DNA from: CAYVBE01 sp964448935
GTDB lineage: Bacteria > Planctomycetota > Brocadiia > SM23-32
Assembly: GCA_964448935.1 (NCBI GenBank)
Contig: CAYVBE010000006.1
Coordinates: 1 to 52,274, forward strand
Direction of reading: 5' to 3'
DNA: 52,274 bases
Positions 24,343 through 35,300 of the stretch are shown here, one piece after another. Position 1 is the stretch's first letter. Every line of letters begins with the position of its first letter. The position numbers and the translations under genes are program-made. The notes below the pieces were generated by a model. The model did not search any database and was not told the DNA's origin. It saw only the letters and a program-made list of their open reading frames with translations.

Positions 24343-25422
24343 ATGGGTGACAGCGCAAGTCGGAAGCGATCGTCGGGTCCCACTTTCCGGATTCTTACGT
24401 CCGACAATGATGAAGGCCTTTCGGGACCACTTTCTGAGTTCTGCCACGCGGCCGGCATGCAGAGAAGCCAGGAATACTGGAGCTGGTTATCACGGGCTAA
24501 TCCGGCCGGGCAAGGAGCCTGGGCGGTGGCACTGCTTGACGGTCGTGTGGTTGGCATGGTTGGGAGCACTTACGTGCGGTTGAACCTTGAGGGCAACCGG
24601 GTCTGGGCTTCGCTTGTCGGTGGCTTGGTCACGCTGCCTTCCGCACGGTCGTGGCGCATTTTCACCGGCTTGTTGCGGGTCAGTGGCGAGCGTGCGGTAC
24701 GGGACGGTATCTCCTTCGGTTATGCCTTCGTGTTGCCCGGGCTCGTCCCCCTGAACCGTCGCCTGGGCAATGCCGTGATCGGTCGCATTCCGGTCTATGC
24801 CGGCTTTCTGGACTTCCGGCGTTTTCTACGGGCACGGGGCTGGCCCGCACCCGTAGCTTTCTTTGCCAACGGTGCCATGCCTTTTCTGGGTGCCCGTATT
24901 CCCGGGGCGGCGGCCCCGAATGTGGATGTCCGAACGATCGAGCAATTCGACACGGAAGTGGACGTGCTGTGGGAAGAGGCACGCCGATCACGCGAGGTCT
25001 GCGCTGTGCGTGACGCGCGATATCTGAACTGGCGCTACATACAGCACCCGGACTTTGACTACAGGTGTGCCGGTGCCTATCAGGGGAAGCACATGCTTGG
25101 CGTAGTGGTTTACCGTGTCATTCCTCATAAGGGTGTTGCTTACATCACAGAACTGCTGGCTACTGGCGAGCGGGGTTCCGTTCTAAGGGCGCTGTTACGG
25201 CATGCTCTTCTGGATGTGAAGTCGGATGGCATCGGGATGGTCACAGCGAGCTTTCCCGCGCAGTCGCCGGCGGCACGCGTTCTCGTGCGGGCAGGTTTCC
25301 AGTCGGCGGCGTCACGCCTGTGGAATCTGTCCCTTTGCGTGATAACGGGCGAGAATGGCGACCTTCCGGAGTTGAATATGAAAAAATGGTACTTCAGCCT
25401 GGGCGACTGGTTGACTCAATAG
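24343..25422 (+). CDS. GNAT-like acetyltransferase
   Basis: The 359-residue protein looks like a double GNAT-fold protein. An N-terminal half contains WAVALLDGRVVGMVGSTYV, and a C-terminal half has a conserved acetyl-CoA-type strand-loop (TELLATGERGSVLRALLRHAL) ending in LVRAGFQSA. Such proteins in polysaccharide clusters N-acylate amino sugars or transfer acyl groups. The acyl donor and acceptor here are unknown. The start was chosen because the promoter at 24278-24307 rules out the upstream GTG, though the site before 24343 is weak (GGAG one base away). It is followed 69 bases later by the radical SAM gene. Confidence 0.65.
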   Translation: MGDSASRKRSSGPTFRILTSDNDEGLSGPLSEFCHAAGMQRSQEYWSWLSRANPAGQGAWAVALLDGRVVGMVGSTYVRLNLEGNRVWASLVGGLVTLPSARSWRIFTGLLRVSGERAVRDGISFGYAFVLPGLVPLNRRLGNAVIGRIPVYAGFLDFRRFLRARGWPAPVAFFANGAMPFLGARIPGAAAPNVDVRTIEQFDTEVDVLWEEARRSREVCAVRDARYLNWRYIQHPDFDYRCAGAYQGKHMLGVVVYRVIPHKGVAYITELLATGERGSVLRALLRHALLDVKSDGIGMVTASFPAQSPAARVLVRAGFQSAASRLWNLSLCVITGENGDLPELNMKKWYFSLGDWLTQ

Positions 25423-25491
25423 CATGGGTGCGGCCGCTGTCGGGCCGCCTCGAAGGGTTGTGGTTGAACCCGCCCCCTGGAGGTCGATGCG

Positions 25492-26496
25492 ATGAGTGCA
25501 CGGAAGGTCAGAATGCGTTGGCTTATCGTAGACCCGGTAGCGCACTGCAACCTGCGTTGCCGTGGCTGCAACCATTTCTCGCCCTACGCGCGACCAAACT
25601 TTGAGCCGATAGAGAATCTGGCGCGGGATCTGTCTCTGCTCGCACGGTTCGCGCATGCTCGGGAACTTCACGTCTCGGGTGGTGAGCCGCTTCTGCACCC
25701 GGAGATCGGAGACCTGTTACGGGCGCTTGACCGCACCGGGGTGGCCGATCGTATCCGAGTGCTGACCAACGGCCTGCTGCTTTCTCGTGCGCCGGCCGCT
25801 TTGTGGGACGAAACGGACGTCGTGCAGATAAGCCTGTATCCTGAAGCCAGACGGCGTGTTGATCTCAAAGAGGCCACAGAGCGTGCGCGTCGAACGGACA
25901 CTGTTTTAGAGGTCGCCCACCGGCCGTTTTTCCGAGAAACGCTCGGAGATGTGCCTTATAAAAACGCTGACATGACCGAACGCGTGTTCGACACCTGTCT
26001 GTTCAAGGACCTCTGTCACGTTGTCCAGGGAGGGCACCTGTATCGTTGCGCCCCGGCCGCTTACGGCCACCGCTTTCTCGACAGGGCGGCTCCCGCCAAA
26101 CATCACGCCTGGGAGGACGGCCTGGCCGTCGAGGACCGGCCGGATATGGCCGACCGTATCCGGGCGTATCTCGCCTCGCCCAATCCGCTTCACACATGCT
26201 CCCACTGCCTGGGAGTCGTTGGGCGGGTGATCGAGCACGGACAGTTAACGGACAGTGAACTGAATGAATCTGTCCCCCGAATGTGCGAAGACATGCTCGA
26301 TCATCTGGAACTGGCCACCAGGCTTCGGGTCGCGAAGCTGAACAGGTGGCTTCGTTTCCTGCCACGTCAGACCCGCCGCCGTCTGGGTCTCACGCCGACC
26401 TTTCGACCCATGGCATCCGAAGCGGGTGCGGGCCCCATTTCTGAGCGGCTGTGGCCGCCGCAGTGGGGCGGTCCGACGGCAAAGCAGGCACTCTGA
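25492..26496 (+). CDS. radical SAM protein
   Basis: The 334-residue enzyme binds a [4Fe-4S] cluster through Cys19, Cys23 and Cys26 (CNLRCRGC) and carries the GGEP motif at 63-66 for SAM binding. More cysteines occur in DTCLFKDLC, YRCAPA and HTCSHC, suggesting an auxiliary cluster as in SPASM/twitch proteins. The reaction is unknown. GGAGGT lies about nine bases before the ATG. No small precursor peptide was seen beside it, so a role in sugar or lipid modification is more likely than RiPP maturation. Its 3' end overlaps the convergent GT2 gene by 130 bases. Confidence 0.85.
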   Translation: MSARKVRMRWLIVDPVAHCNLRCRGCNHFSPYARPNFEPIENLARDLSLLARFAHARELHVSGGEPLLHPEIGDLLRALDRTGVADRIRVLTNGLLLSRAPAALWDETDVVQISLYPEARRRVDLKEATERARRTDTVLEVAHRPFFRETLGDVPYKNADMTERVFDTCLFKDLCHVVQGGHLYRCAPAAYGHRFLDRAAPAKHHAWEDGLAVEDRPDMADRIRAYLASPNPLHTCSHCLGVVGRVIEHGQLTDSELNESVPRMCEDMLDHLELATRLRVAKLNRWLRFLPRQTRRRLGLTPTFRPMASEAGAGPISERLWPPQWGGPTAKQAL

Positions 26497-27554
26497 GGCA
26501 GCAGGTGGTCCGGGACGTACTGCCGTTTCCTCGATCTTCGGACCGCTCTGCGCAACAGTCGCACCGCGCGCCAGGCTTCCCTTGTGATTCGCAGGCCCAG
26601 AAGTGGTCCGACGAGCCGGAGCATACCGTACTCCAGAGGCGGGGGCGGCGCGCCCAGCGTCCGCAAGCGTTCACACCACTTGTCGACCAGTTCTCTTTCC
26701 CATCGTCGGGCCCGGATGGCCCGCAAGGTGAGGAAGCACGCGAACGCCGGGCCATATTCGTTCCAGAGTCCGGCCCGTTTCAGTCTCCGTTCCGTCATTT
26801 CGACAACCCGTCCGTGCGATTCGACAATCTCTTCGCCTCTACGATGGAGTATCTGGCGTTCGGCGTGGACCCTTCGCAAGGTAATAGCTGCCGAAGAATA
26901 GGCGAGTTCTGGCAGCAAAATGGCTGTCCGTAAGGCGTAGTCCAAATCCTGAAACTGCACCAACCCGAGGTCCCACGGCCCCACGGTGACGAGCAGACGC
27001 CTGCGGTAGAGGGCAAAACTTGGCAGAGCCACGTTTTCCCCGCGCAGGATGACTTCCAGCGGAGTCAGCCCTGACGGTAGGCCGACGCTGTTCCGTTCGC
27101 CCAAATACAGGTATCGCTTGCCACTGCGCGCAAAACGCACTCCTGGACCGCTCGCTATGTCGGCGTCACGACGTTGTAGTGCCCCCACATACAACGCGAC
27201 GCAACGCGGCGTCAACAAATCGTCGGAGTCCAACCACCGGATAAACTCGCCTCTGGTATTCTGCGCGCCGAAGTTGCGTGCGGCTGGAGCCCCCTGGTGG
27301 GCCTGCCTGAGCAGTTTGACCGAGAGGCCATCGCCGGATTTGAGGGAGAGCATCCAGTCTTCTACGGCCTCTGGCGTGCCGTCCGTGCTGCCATCATCCA
27401 CCACGATCAACTCAATAGGCCGATAGGTCTGAAGTCGTACCGATTCTAGAGTCTTTATCAGCAGCGAACAGCGGTTGTAGACGGGAATGACGACGGATAC
27501 CAGGCCGGATTCAAACTCCCGGCCGAGCCACGGGTGCTGTCGTGATATCTTCAA
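26367..27554 (-). CDS. GT2-family glycosyltransferase
   Basis: The 395-residue protein has a soluble GT-A domain near its N-terminus: VVIPVYNRCS, VVDDGSTDGT and the metal motif LDSDD. No membrane helix is obvious. The frame is open far upstream, but the promoter at 27583-27610 and a GGGAG ribosome-binding site point to a TTG start at 27554. The C-terminal tail overlaps the radical SAM gene by 130 bases and ends in a very basic stretch (RPRRRRV). That tail may have grown by loss of an earlier stop. Sugar donor and acceptor cannot be told. Confidence 0.83.
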   Translation of the reverse strand: MKISRQHPWLGREFESGLVSVVIPVYNRCSLLIKTLESVRLQTYRPIELIVVDDGSTDGTPEAVEDWMLSLKSGDGLSVKLLRQAHQGAPAARNFGAQNTRGEFIRWLDSDDLLTPRCVALYVGALQRRDADIASGPGVRFARSGKRYLYLGERNSVGLPSGLTPLEVILRGENVALPSFALYRRRLLVTVGPWDLGLVQFQDLDYALRTAILLPELAYSSAAITLRRVHAERQILHRRGEEIVESHGRVVEMTERRLKRAGLWNEYGPAFACFLTLRAIRARRWERELVDKWCERLRTLGAPPPPLEYGMLRLVGPLLGLRITREAWRAVRLLRRAVRRSRKRQYVPDHLLPQSACFAVGPPHCGGHSRSEMGPAPASDAMGRKVGVRPRRRRV

Positions 27555-27582
27555 GTTCTCTCCCGATGTGTAGCGGCTGCAG

Positions 27583-27610
27583 CCTATACCCTCTACCGTG
27601 CGTTTGTCAA
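27583..27610 (-). promoter_or_regulatory. sigma-70-like promoter for the GT2 gene at 26367
   Basis: Complement of 27605-27610 is a perfect TTGACA and complement of 27583-27588 is TATAGG, with a 16-base spacer. Transcription would begin about 20 bases before the TTG start. Confidence 0.5.
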
Positions 27611-27633
27611 CAGCCGGCAGACCCGGTGTGACT

Positions 27634-27662
27634 TTGCGCTGGTCTGCCGCCGTCGCTACAAT
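27634..27662 (+). promoter_or_regulatory. candidate sigma-70 promoter for the phosphodiesterase/megasynthase genes
   Basis: TTGCGC at 27634-27639 and TACAAT at 27657-27662 are spaced by 17 bases. The start site would be about 35 bases before the ATG at 27704. It is back to back with the leftward GT2 promoter. Confidence 0.45.
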
Positions 27663-27703
27663 AATCGGCTGCGGCCGCAGGTTTGTCCAGAGGAGTTTCC
27701 GAA

Positions 27704-29353
27704 ATGGCCGGTGATCCGGACTCAAAAGTATGCATCATAGGGCTGGACGGTGCCACGTTTACGGTTCTGGACCGATGGATGGCCGCGGGTGAAATGCCGA
27801 ACCTGCGGGAAATGGTCGAGACCGGCGTACGGGGCGAACTGATGTCCACTATACCACCGGTCACCGGGCCGGCCTGGACCTCTATGACAACCGGTGTAAA
27901 CCCAGGTCAACACGGGATATATGATTTCTTTAGGTGGCCAAAAGATTCCCGGAGGGAACGCGTCGTCCGGTCCACTGATTGCACCGTCCCGCGCATCTGG
28001 GATCTGGCCGGAGAGGCCGGCCGACGGGTCGGCGTCTACCATGTACCCATCACCTACCCGGCGCGGCCCGTTAACGGATTCATGGTTACCGGGTTGTTGA
28101 CCACGAGGCAGGATTCCTCCGCAAGTCATCCGCCCGAACTCTGGGAAGAGTTGTCGCGGCGGGGGCTGGGCAAGCTAAAGGGCGATAATCCCCGTGATGA
28201 TGTCGAGCTCTACACACGGGAGAAGACTTCGGTTCTCTGCGATTCCCGACGCACGATGGCGTACCTGTTGGAGCGCTTCCAACCGGACCTTTTCATGTGC
28301 GTGGTCAGCGAGTTGGACCACATTCAGCACCACGCCTGGGAGCATTGCGTGCGCGGAGACGATGCCGCGAATCCGGAGCTTCGGGAAATCACCGCGCGTT
28401 TCTTCCATGAACTGGACGATACCATCGGAACGCTACGCCAGTCCTTCGGCGATGACACGGCCTATTTCGTCGTGTCAGACCATGGTTTCGGCCCTGTGCG
28501 CGGAGCCGTCTACATAAACAATTACCTTGTGCAGAAGGGCTTTCTGAGGCTAAAAAAGGTCCCCGCGGCCAGCACCTCTCTGTTGCTGCGAGCCGCGCGC
28601 CCCGTGAAGCTGCTATTGAAGCATACCGGACTACTGGGCCTGGCACGCGCGGCTCTGCGCCTGCTCGCACCTGGCAGTAAACTGCGCATGCACAGACGGC
28701 GCCGGGGCCATGCTCAGCTCATGGATGCTGTGGACTGGAATCGTACTTTGGCCTGCGCGCTTTCGATGTCGGATTGCGGGATCCGTCTGAACCGGCGCGA
28801 CCGATGGAGTGACGGGACGGTGGAACCGGGGCCGCAGGCCGAGAAGGTGTTGCAGGACCTGATCGGGGCTCTCCACGAATTGGAGGATCCCGAAACCAGG
28901 CGTAAGGTTGTCAGCCATATCAGGCGGCCTACCTCAGTACACACAGGCCCTTGCATGGAGAATGCACCGGACCTCTTCCTGGCGGTTCTTGAAGGGGAAC
29001 TGGCCGTGTCAACCCGGTTGGGCGGGCCCGTGTTCGGGAGTTACGAAAAGCTTGCCAGCCACCGGATGGAAGGGGTCCTGGTCGCCTCTGGGCCGGGGAT
29101 CAAGAAAGGGGTGCAGTTGAATGCGGATATCCTGGACGTAGCACCCACAGTGCTCCACGTCCTTGACCAGGACGTTCCCGGCTACATGGAAGGCAGAGTT
29201 CTGCAAGATGCGTTCACGGAGAACAGTCGGCGGCCGGTCCGACGCGACGAGGTGACCCTCGATGAACGCCGCCTGAAGATGTCCGAGTTTGCCTCCCTGA
29301 AGGGGGATGAGACGGTTGCGAAAAAGCGATTAGCGGACCTGGGATACATCTGA
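27704..29353 (+). CDS. type I phosphodiesterase/alkaline phosphatase-superfamily protein
   Basis: The 549-residue protein has the metal site of the nucleotide pyrophosphatase/phosphodiesterase group. Asp15 lies in GLDGATF, the likely Thr nucleophile (about Thr59) in PAWTSMTTG, and there are ELDHIQHHAW and SDHGFG. No signal peptide is visible, so it is probably cytoplasmic. Many such proteins of unknown substrate occur near polysaccharide and lipid loci. GAGGAG precedes the ATG at 27704. It is the first gene of a rightward unit with the megasynthase, which starts 41 bases later, so it may process a phosphodiester intermediate such as a nucleotide-sugar or a phosphopantetheinyl group. The last idea is speculative. 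Confidence 0.82.
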   Translation: MAGDPDSKVCIIGLDGATFTVLDRWMAAGEMPNLREMVETGVRGELMSTIPPVTGPAWTSMTTGVNPGQHGIYDFFRWPKDSRRERVVRSTDCTVPRIWDLAGEAGRRVGVYHVPITYPARPVNGFMVTGLLTTRQDSSASHPPELWEELSRRGLGKLKGDNPRDDVELYTREKTSVLCDSRRTMAYLLERFQPDLFMCVVSELDHIQHHAWEHCVRGDDAANPELREITARFFHELDDTIGTLRQSFGDDTAYFVVSDHGFGPVRGAVYINNYLVQKGFLRLKKVPAASTSLLLRAARPVKLLLKHTGLLGLARAALRLLAPGSKLRMHRRRRGHAQLMDAVDWNRTLACALSMSDCGIRLNRRDRWSDGTVEPGPQAEKVLQDLIGALHELEDPETRRKVVSHIRRPTSVHTGPCMENAPDLFLAVLEGELAVSTRLGGPVFGSYEKLASHRMEGVLVASGPGIKKGVQLNADILDVAPTVLHVLDQDVPGYMEGRVLQDAFTENSRRPVRRDEVTLDERRLKMSEFASLKGDETVAKKRLADLGYI

Positions 29354-29394
29354 AATCGGGCCCGGCAGGCCCATCAAGGTATGAGGGGAGTGTA

Positions 29395-32300
29395 ATGCAG
29401 GCAGGTAGCACTGACGGGTTGATTTTTTGGGCCGCCCAGCCCTACGGCTTTACGGATATCTCTTTGCTGAAGGCTTGTGCGGGGCTGGCGGAGCCCTTTC
29501 TTGACCTCCGTTATGGCGGCTATGTTTCCAGTCGGCAGGTGGTTCTGTCGGCCCTGAACCAGGGATTGGGACGGATCACGTGTGCCATCGAGCCTGTCGA
29601 TGCCGACATGCTGGAGTTCCTTCTGAGAACCCTTCCGGCCGAGTGTCGGGTGGTGCTCTGCGGCGATTTTGAAACCGAGACATTTCTGGCGGAAGCCCTG
29701 CGAGACTTGAAGGCCGCGGGTTTACTGGCGGGAGTGGAGGCCGACGGAAGGCGTATGGGCCGGATGGCACTGAGATGCGGGGCGGAATTCGTTCTCGCGT
29801 CGGGTTGTGAGGCCGGTGGATTTGTTTCTACCCGGACCACCTCCATACTTGCACAAGAGCTGTGTGCCGAACTGGACCTGCCCGTTGTTGTGCGCGGAAG
29901 CGTTGGACCCCTGGGTGCCGCCGCGCTATACGCAGCGGGGTGCGCGGGCTGCGTTCTGGACACGCAGATACTGCTAACGGAAGAGTCTCCGATCGGCGGG
30001 GAACTGAGAAGGCGTCTGGAGGGGATTTCGGCGACGGACTGCCGTCTTTTTGGCGATCTGGTGGGGCGAGCGTACCGGGGGCTTCCGGAGGCCGGCTCGG
30101 GCCTGTTGTCCGACCTCAGCCAAACAGAGCAACAGGTCTTCTGGCAGAACGAGGACCGCGAAGAGCAGAGCCATCGCTTCCGCAATGCTATCGCCCCGTT
30201 CGCCCGCACCGGCGTGGCCGGCGATCTTAAACCGGTCGGGCAGGGCATTGAGTTCGCACAGCGATTCGCCGAACGTGGCCTGAGCGCGCGGGAGACCTTG
30301 CTCGCCTACAGGCGCAGCTTAGCCCGAGGAGTCGAACGTATCCGGCGGCATTGGCCATTCAAGGCAGGTTCTCCGCTGGCGCGTCGGCACGGCACGGAAC
30401 TTCCGGTGGTCCAGGGACCGATGGCCGTAATTACCGACGGCCCTGAGCTTGCTAAGGAAGTGGCAAACCACGGCGGGTTGCCCTTTATGGCTGTCACGGG
30501 TGTGGACGGGCCTGATGTTCGAAAGCGAATCGCCACAGCTCGGACTGCGCTGGACGGGGCTCCCTTTGGCGTGGGCCTGCTGGCATTCGCTGACGGAAGT
30601 GAGTTAGCAGATGCACTGCTTGAAGATCCGCCCAAAGCTGTTGTCATCGCTGGCGGCAATCCTGCCGACGCCTTGCCCTTCCAGGAAGCCGGGGTCCTCG
30701 CCTATCTTCATACTCCTACCCCGAGCCACCTTCGGTCAGCGGTTGAGGCGGGCGTGAGCGGCGTCATACTCGAGGGTCACGAGGCGGGGGGGCACGTCGG
30801 CAGCCTCGGTTCTCTGGTACTGTGGGAGCTTGCGGTAGATGAGTTGACGGAGTGTCCTCCGGATGTTCTTAAGAACGTCCGTGTCCTGCTCGCGGGTGGA
30901 TTGGCAACCGAGCGATCTGCATTGATGGCCGCCGTGTTGGCGGCGCCCCTGGCCGAACAGGGAATGTCTGTGGGGCTTCAGTTGGGCACTGCCTATCTTC
31001 TCACCGAGGAAGCCGTCACCTCGGGTGTGATTGCGGAGGGCTATCGGCACAGCCTTCAAATGGCCGCAGAGACGGCGATATCTGGACGCTCACTTAACCT
31101 GCCCTCCCGTTGGACGCTCTCACCGAGCTTCAGGCCGCTGGTCGAGCGAGAGATGGAGATCGCCACTTCGGACAGACCGCTGTCCGAAAAAAAGCGGGAG
31201 TACGAACGCATCGTTCGGGAATTGCTGGAAGCGTCCATTGGGCAGGGAGGGCTGGACGAGTCGCCACCTCATATGTGCGGACAGGTGATCGGTTGTGCCC
31301 GTGATCTACTGTCCATGGCGCAGCTCCACGCCGACCTGACCGCCGGCGGAGAGCTGCTTGCTGCGGAGCTTCAGCCCCCGCAGGAGAGCGAGGAGGCATT
31401 TGGAGATGCAATAGCCGTGATCGGTATGGGATGCATCTTCCCCGGGGCCCGGGAAACAGAGGAGTTCTGGCAGAACCTTTGCGACAAGGTCAGCGCCATC
31501 GGCGAAGTTCCGCCAGACCGTTGGCAAATCGAACTCTACTACGACCAAAGCGGACAGGACCCCGACAAGAGCGCGTCACGCCTGGGTGCGTTTATCCGTG
31601 GATTCGAGAAAGACCCCGTGCGGTTCCATATCCCGCCGGTGGCCGCCGATTCCATTGATCGTGGCCAGTTTTTGGCTCTGGAGGTGGCCCGGCAGGCCAT
31701 GGAGGATGCCGGCTACCTGGAAAGGGATTACCCGCGAGAGCGAACCGGAGTCATGCTCGGCAACAGCATGGGTGGGGAACTGGCTGTAGACTACGGCATG
31801 CGTATCCTGCGGCATCGCTTTGCGGCTGTGGTGCGCTCCACTCCGGCCTTCAAGGAATTGCCGGTGGAGGTCCAGCAGGCCCTGGAGGAACAGGCCATGG
31901 AGGCCGCGGTGGAAGACGTTCCCGAGATCACCGAAGACTCCTGCCCGGGAACGCTGGGGAGCATATTCGCCGGACGGATCTGTAATCAGTTCAACCTGGG
32001 GGGGATTAGTTACACGCTGGACGGAGCCTGTGCTTCGTCACTTGCAGCCGTCAACGCCGGAATTCAGGGGCTACGCAGCCGCGAACTCGACCTCGTGCTG
32101 GCGGGCGGAGTTGAAACTCGCATGGACCCCAGCAGCTACGTGATGTTCTCCAGTCTGGGCGTGCTGTCCGACACTGGTTCATTTCCGTTCGATGACCGCG
32201 CGGACGGTTTCGTCATGGGCGAAGGCGTCGGCATGGTGGTCCTTAAGCGGTATCCGGACGCCGTTCGCGACGGCGATCGGATCTATGCCGTAATCCGCGG

Positions 32301-35300
32301 AGTGGGCAGTTCAAGCGACGGTTCGTCCAAGAGCGTGACTGCGCCCCACGTGCCGGGGCAGGTAGAGGCCATGCGACGTGCCTACAGGGGCAGGCCTTTC
32401 ACTCCGGCCGATATCGCCTTTGTCGAGGCCCACGGCACGGCCACCCAGACCGGGGACCCCACCGAACTCACCTCTCTCACCCAGGTGTTTGGACCGCATT
32501 CGCAGGCCCCGGGCTCCGTTGCTCTGGGGTCTGTCAAATCAATGCTGGGCCACATGAAGACGGCGGCGGGAATAGCCGGCCTCATGAAGGTGGCCCTGGG
32601 GGTGTATCACGGTGTACTTCCTCCCACGATCAACTGCGAGCAGCCGCGCAGCGACTACGATTGGGACACCTCACCCTTCTACCTGAATTCAGAGATGTCT
32701 CCATGGCCGAACAACGGTCTGCCGCGTCGTGGCGCGGTGAATTCGTTTGGCTTCGGCGGAGTGAACTTCCATATGGTATTGGAAGAACCGCCGACACGAG
32801 AGGGCTCGGACGCTATCACGCCGCAGAAAAAGGGCTCTCTTCCCGCTGAGTTATTCGTGCTGCGCGCTCCGAACCGCTCGCAGCTACTCGCCCGTATGGA
32901 GGATCTGGAGGCAGATGCGGCAGCCGGAAAGATGGACCTCCAGGCTTTGGCCCGTCAGATCTGGCGGAACGTTGGTTCAGGGCCCTGTTCGCTGGCAGTC
33001 CTCGGGCGCGACGTAGAAGATATTCGCTCAAGGCTGGCTTTTGCCCGGGAGGCATTGCAGGATCCAGATTGCCGGGAGGTGAGGTCTGCCCAGGGAGTCT
33101 ACTATGGCGAGGAGCCTCTGAGAGATAACGGCAAGATAGCTTTCCTTTTTCCGGGTCAGGGCAGCCAATACGTGGGAATGGCGGACGACCTTCTGGAGGG
33201 ATTCCCATTCCTGTGCCCGGTTTTCGAGGACGTAGCCGCCGTTGCACGGCGTTGGACCGGTCATGAGATACTTCCCTTGATGTTCCTGAACGGCGACACG
33301 GAAGAGGCGGAGCTGGAAAGGCTCAGGGAGAAAATGGTCCGCACCGACTACAACCATCCCGCTCTGCTGGCTCTGTGGTGTGCGAACGACCTGGTGCTGC
33401 GCAGAGGAGGGATCCGGCCCGATATGGTCGCGGGGCACAGCGTGGGGGAATACGGCGCACTGCTGGCGGCTCGGGTGCTGGGACTGGAGGCCACCGGGGC
33501 GGTGACCTGTGTGCGGGGGGCCAGGGCCTACGAGAAATGCCATCGCACGGGTGCCATGGCGGCCGTTGCCGGGTCGGCAGAACTCGTCGGTAACGTGCTG
33601 CGGGAGGTCTCCGGACTTGTCGTTGTGGCCAACAAGAACTGCCGCATGCAGAGCGTCATAAGCGGCGAGACCGCTGCAGTGGACCGCGCGGTCAAACTGT
33701 TCAAACAAAGGGGTTTGAGGTGCCGACGTTTGCGTGTGTCCAGTGCCTTCCACACGGACCTCATGTCCCCCTGCGTCAAACCTTTCCGAGAAGCCCTGGA
33801 AGGCCTGCCGGTCCGTCCTCCGGAAATTCCCGTCCAGTGCAATGTTACCGGAAGCGCCTACCGCGGGGACGGAGGCTTCGCCGACGAACTGCGTGATGCT
33901 CTGGCCCGGCATCTGGTCAGCCCGGTGGAGTTCATGGACAACATCGAGTCGCTCTATGCGCAGGGCGCCCGCTTCTTCCTGGAGATAGGTCCTGGCTCGA
34001 CGCTCTGCAGCTTTACGGACAATATTCTTGGTGACCGACCTCATTGGAGTTTCGCAACGAACCTGTATGGAGTTTCCCCCGCCCTGCAACTGCTGCATTC
34101 GCTGGCATACTGCTTCGCCCGGGGACTGGACATTGACCTTCCAGCCGTACTGCCCGGTTGGGGGCGGGAGCTCAGCGGCTCCGGTCAGGCGGCTTTCAGC
34201 GTTCCGGTCCTGCACGAGGCCGGGGCAGTCAGGAACGTCGCGCCCGGTGTGCAAGATCCGTTTGCGGACGCCCTCGAAGACGCACCGCACGAAGAGGCGG
34301 AAAGCTATCTGGAAAGCAGAAGACCGTTTCTCCAGGGCATGCTGGAGAATATGGTCCGTCTCGACTTCCAGGATTTTGCCGGCAAATTGCCCCGGTCGGA
34401 GCGCCAGGAAGAGGGCACTTTGCTCGGCGAGGTCTTGTCCATCTTTGCGCGACGGACGGGCTATCCTCGCGATGCCATAGACCCCGATCTCGACCTGGAG
34501 GCGGAGCTTGGCCTCGATTCTATCAAGCAGACCGAAATACTCGCCGAACTTGAAGACCAGTTCCAGATTGATCTGCGTTCCAGAGTGGAGATGCGTACTC
34601 GGGATGAGATCAGCACGGTCCGCGGAGTTGCGCGCGTCGTGGGCAAAGCCATGGGCAACACAGAACCCGGGGAAAGGGCCATTGAAACCGAAGCCCCGAC
34701 CGAGGAAGAGCCCGAATGGAAGACTGATTGCTATCGGCTCGTGTGCGAGCTGAGAGATGCAGGTGCTCCGGAGCCCGGGCAGCAGAACCGGCTCGATGGG
34801 AAACATGTTGTTCTCTTGAGCGCCGGTGCAGGACCCACTGACCCGCTGCAGAAACGTCTCACCCGGGTTGGTGCATCGGTCAGCGTTTTGGTGCTGGAGG
34901 ACTTTGAGCCCGATCTGCTGTCGGACCCCGAAATCGTCGTGGACCTTTGCGGCTGGACGCCGCACTCCCCGCCAGTCAACAGGCGATGCGATGAATGGGC
35001 ATGCGACATTGAAAGGCGTAGCCGCGACTTGCTGGCTGTGATTGGGGCGCTGGTTTCCCGGGCGCGGGAGCGGAACGAGAAGTGTCTGTGGGTCGAAGCC
35101 ACGCCTTTGGGCGGCCAACTGGGGGCGGGCCCGGTGGAGGGTCGTCACGTATTCTCCGCAGTCGGGCTGGCCTTGAGCCGCTGCATGTTTTCCGACTACC
35201 CGGACCTTTTCGACGTCCTGTACGTGGATTTCGAGCCGGATGCAGACCCGGATGAATTCGCGGGATGCCTGTTGACGGAGATGTCTTCGGTGCCCGGACA

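Noticed and set aside
21308..26496. Lasso-peptide or other RiPP cluster (AsnB-like plus radical SAM)
   Set aside because: No precursor peptide, no transglutaminase-like B protein, and the neighbours are glycosyltransferases.
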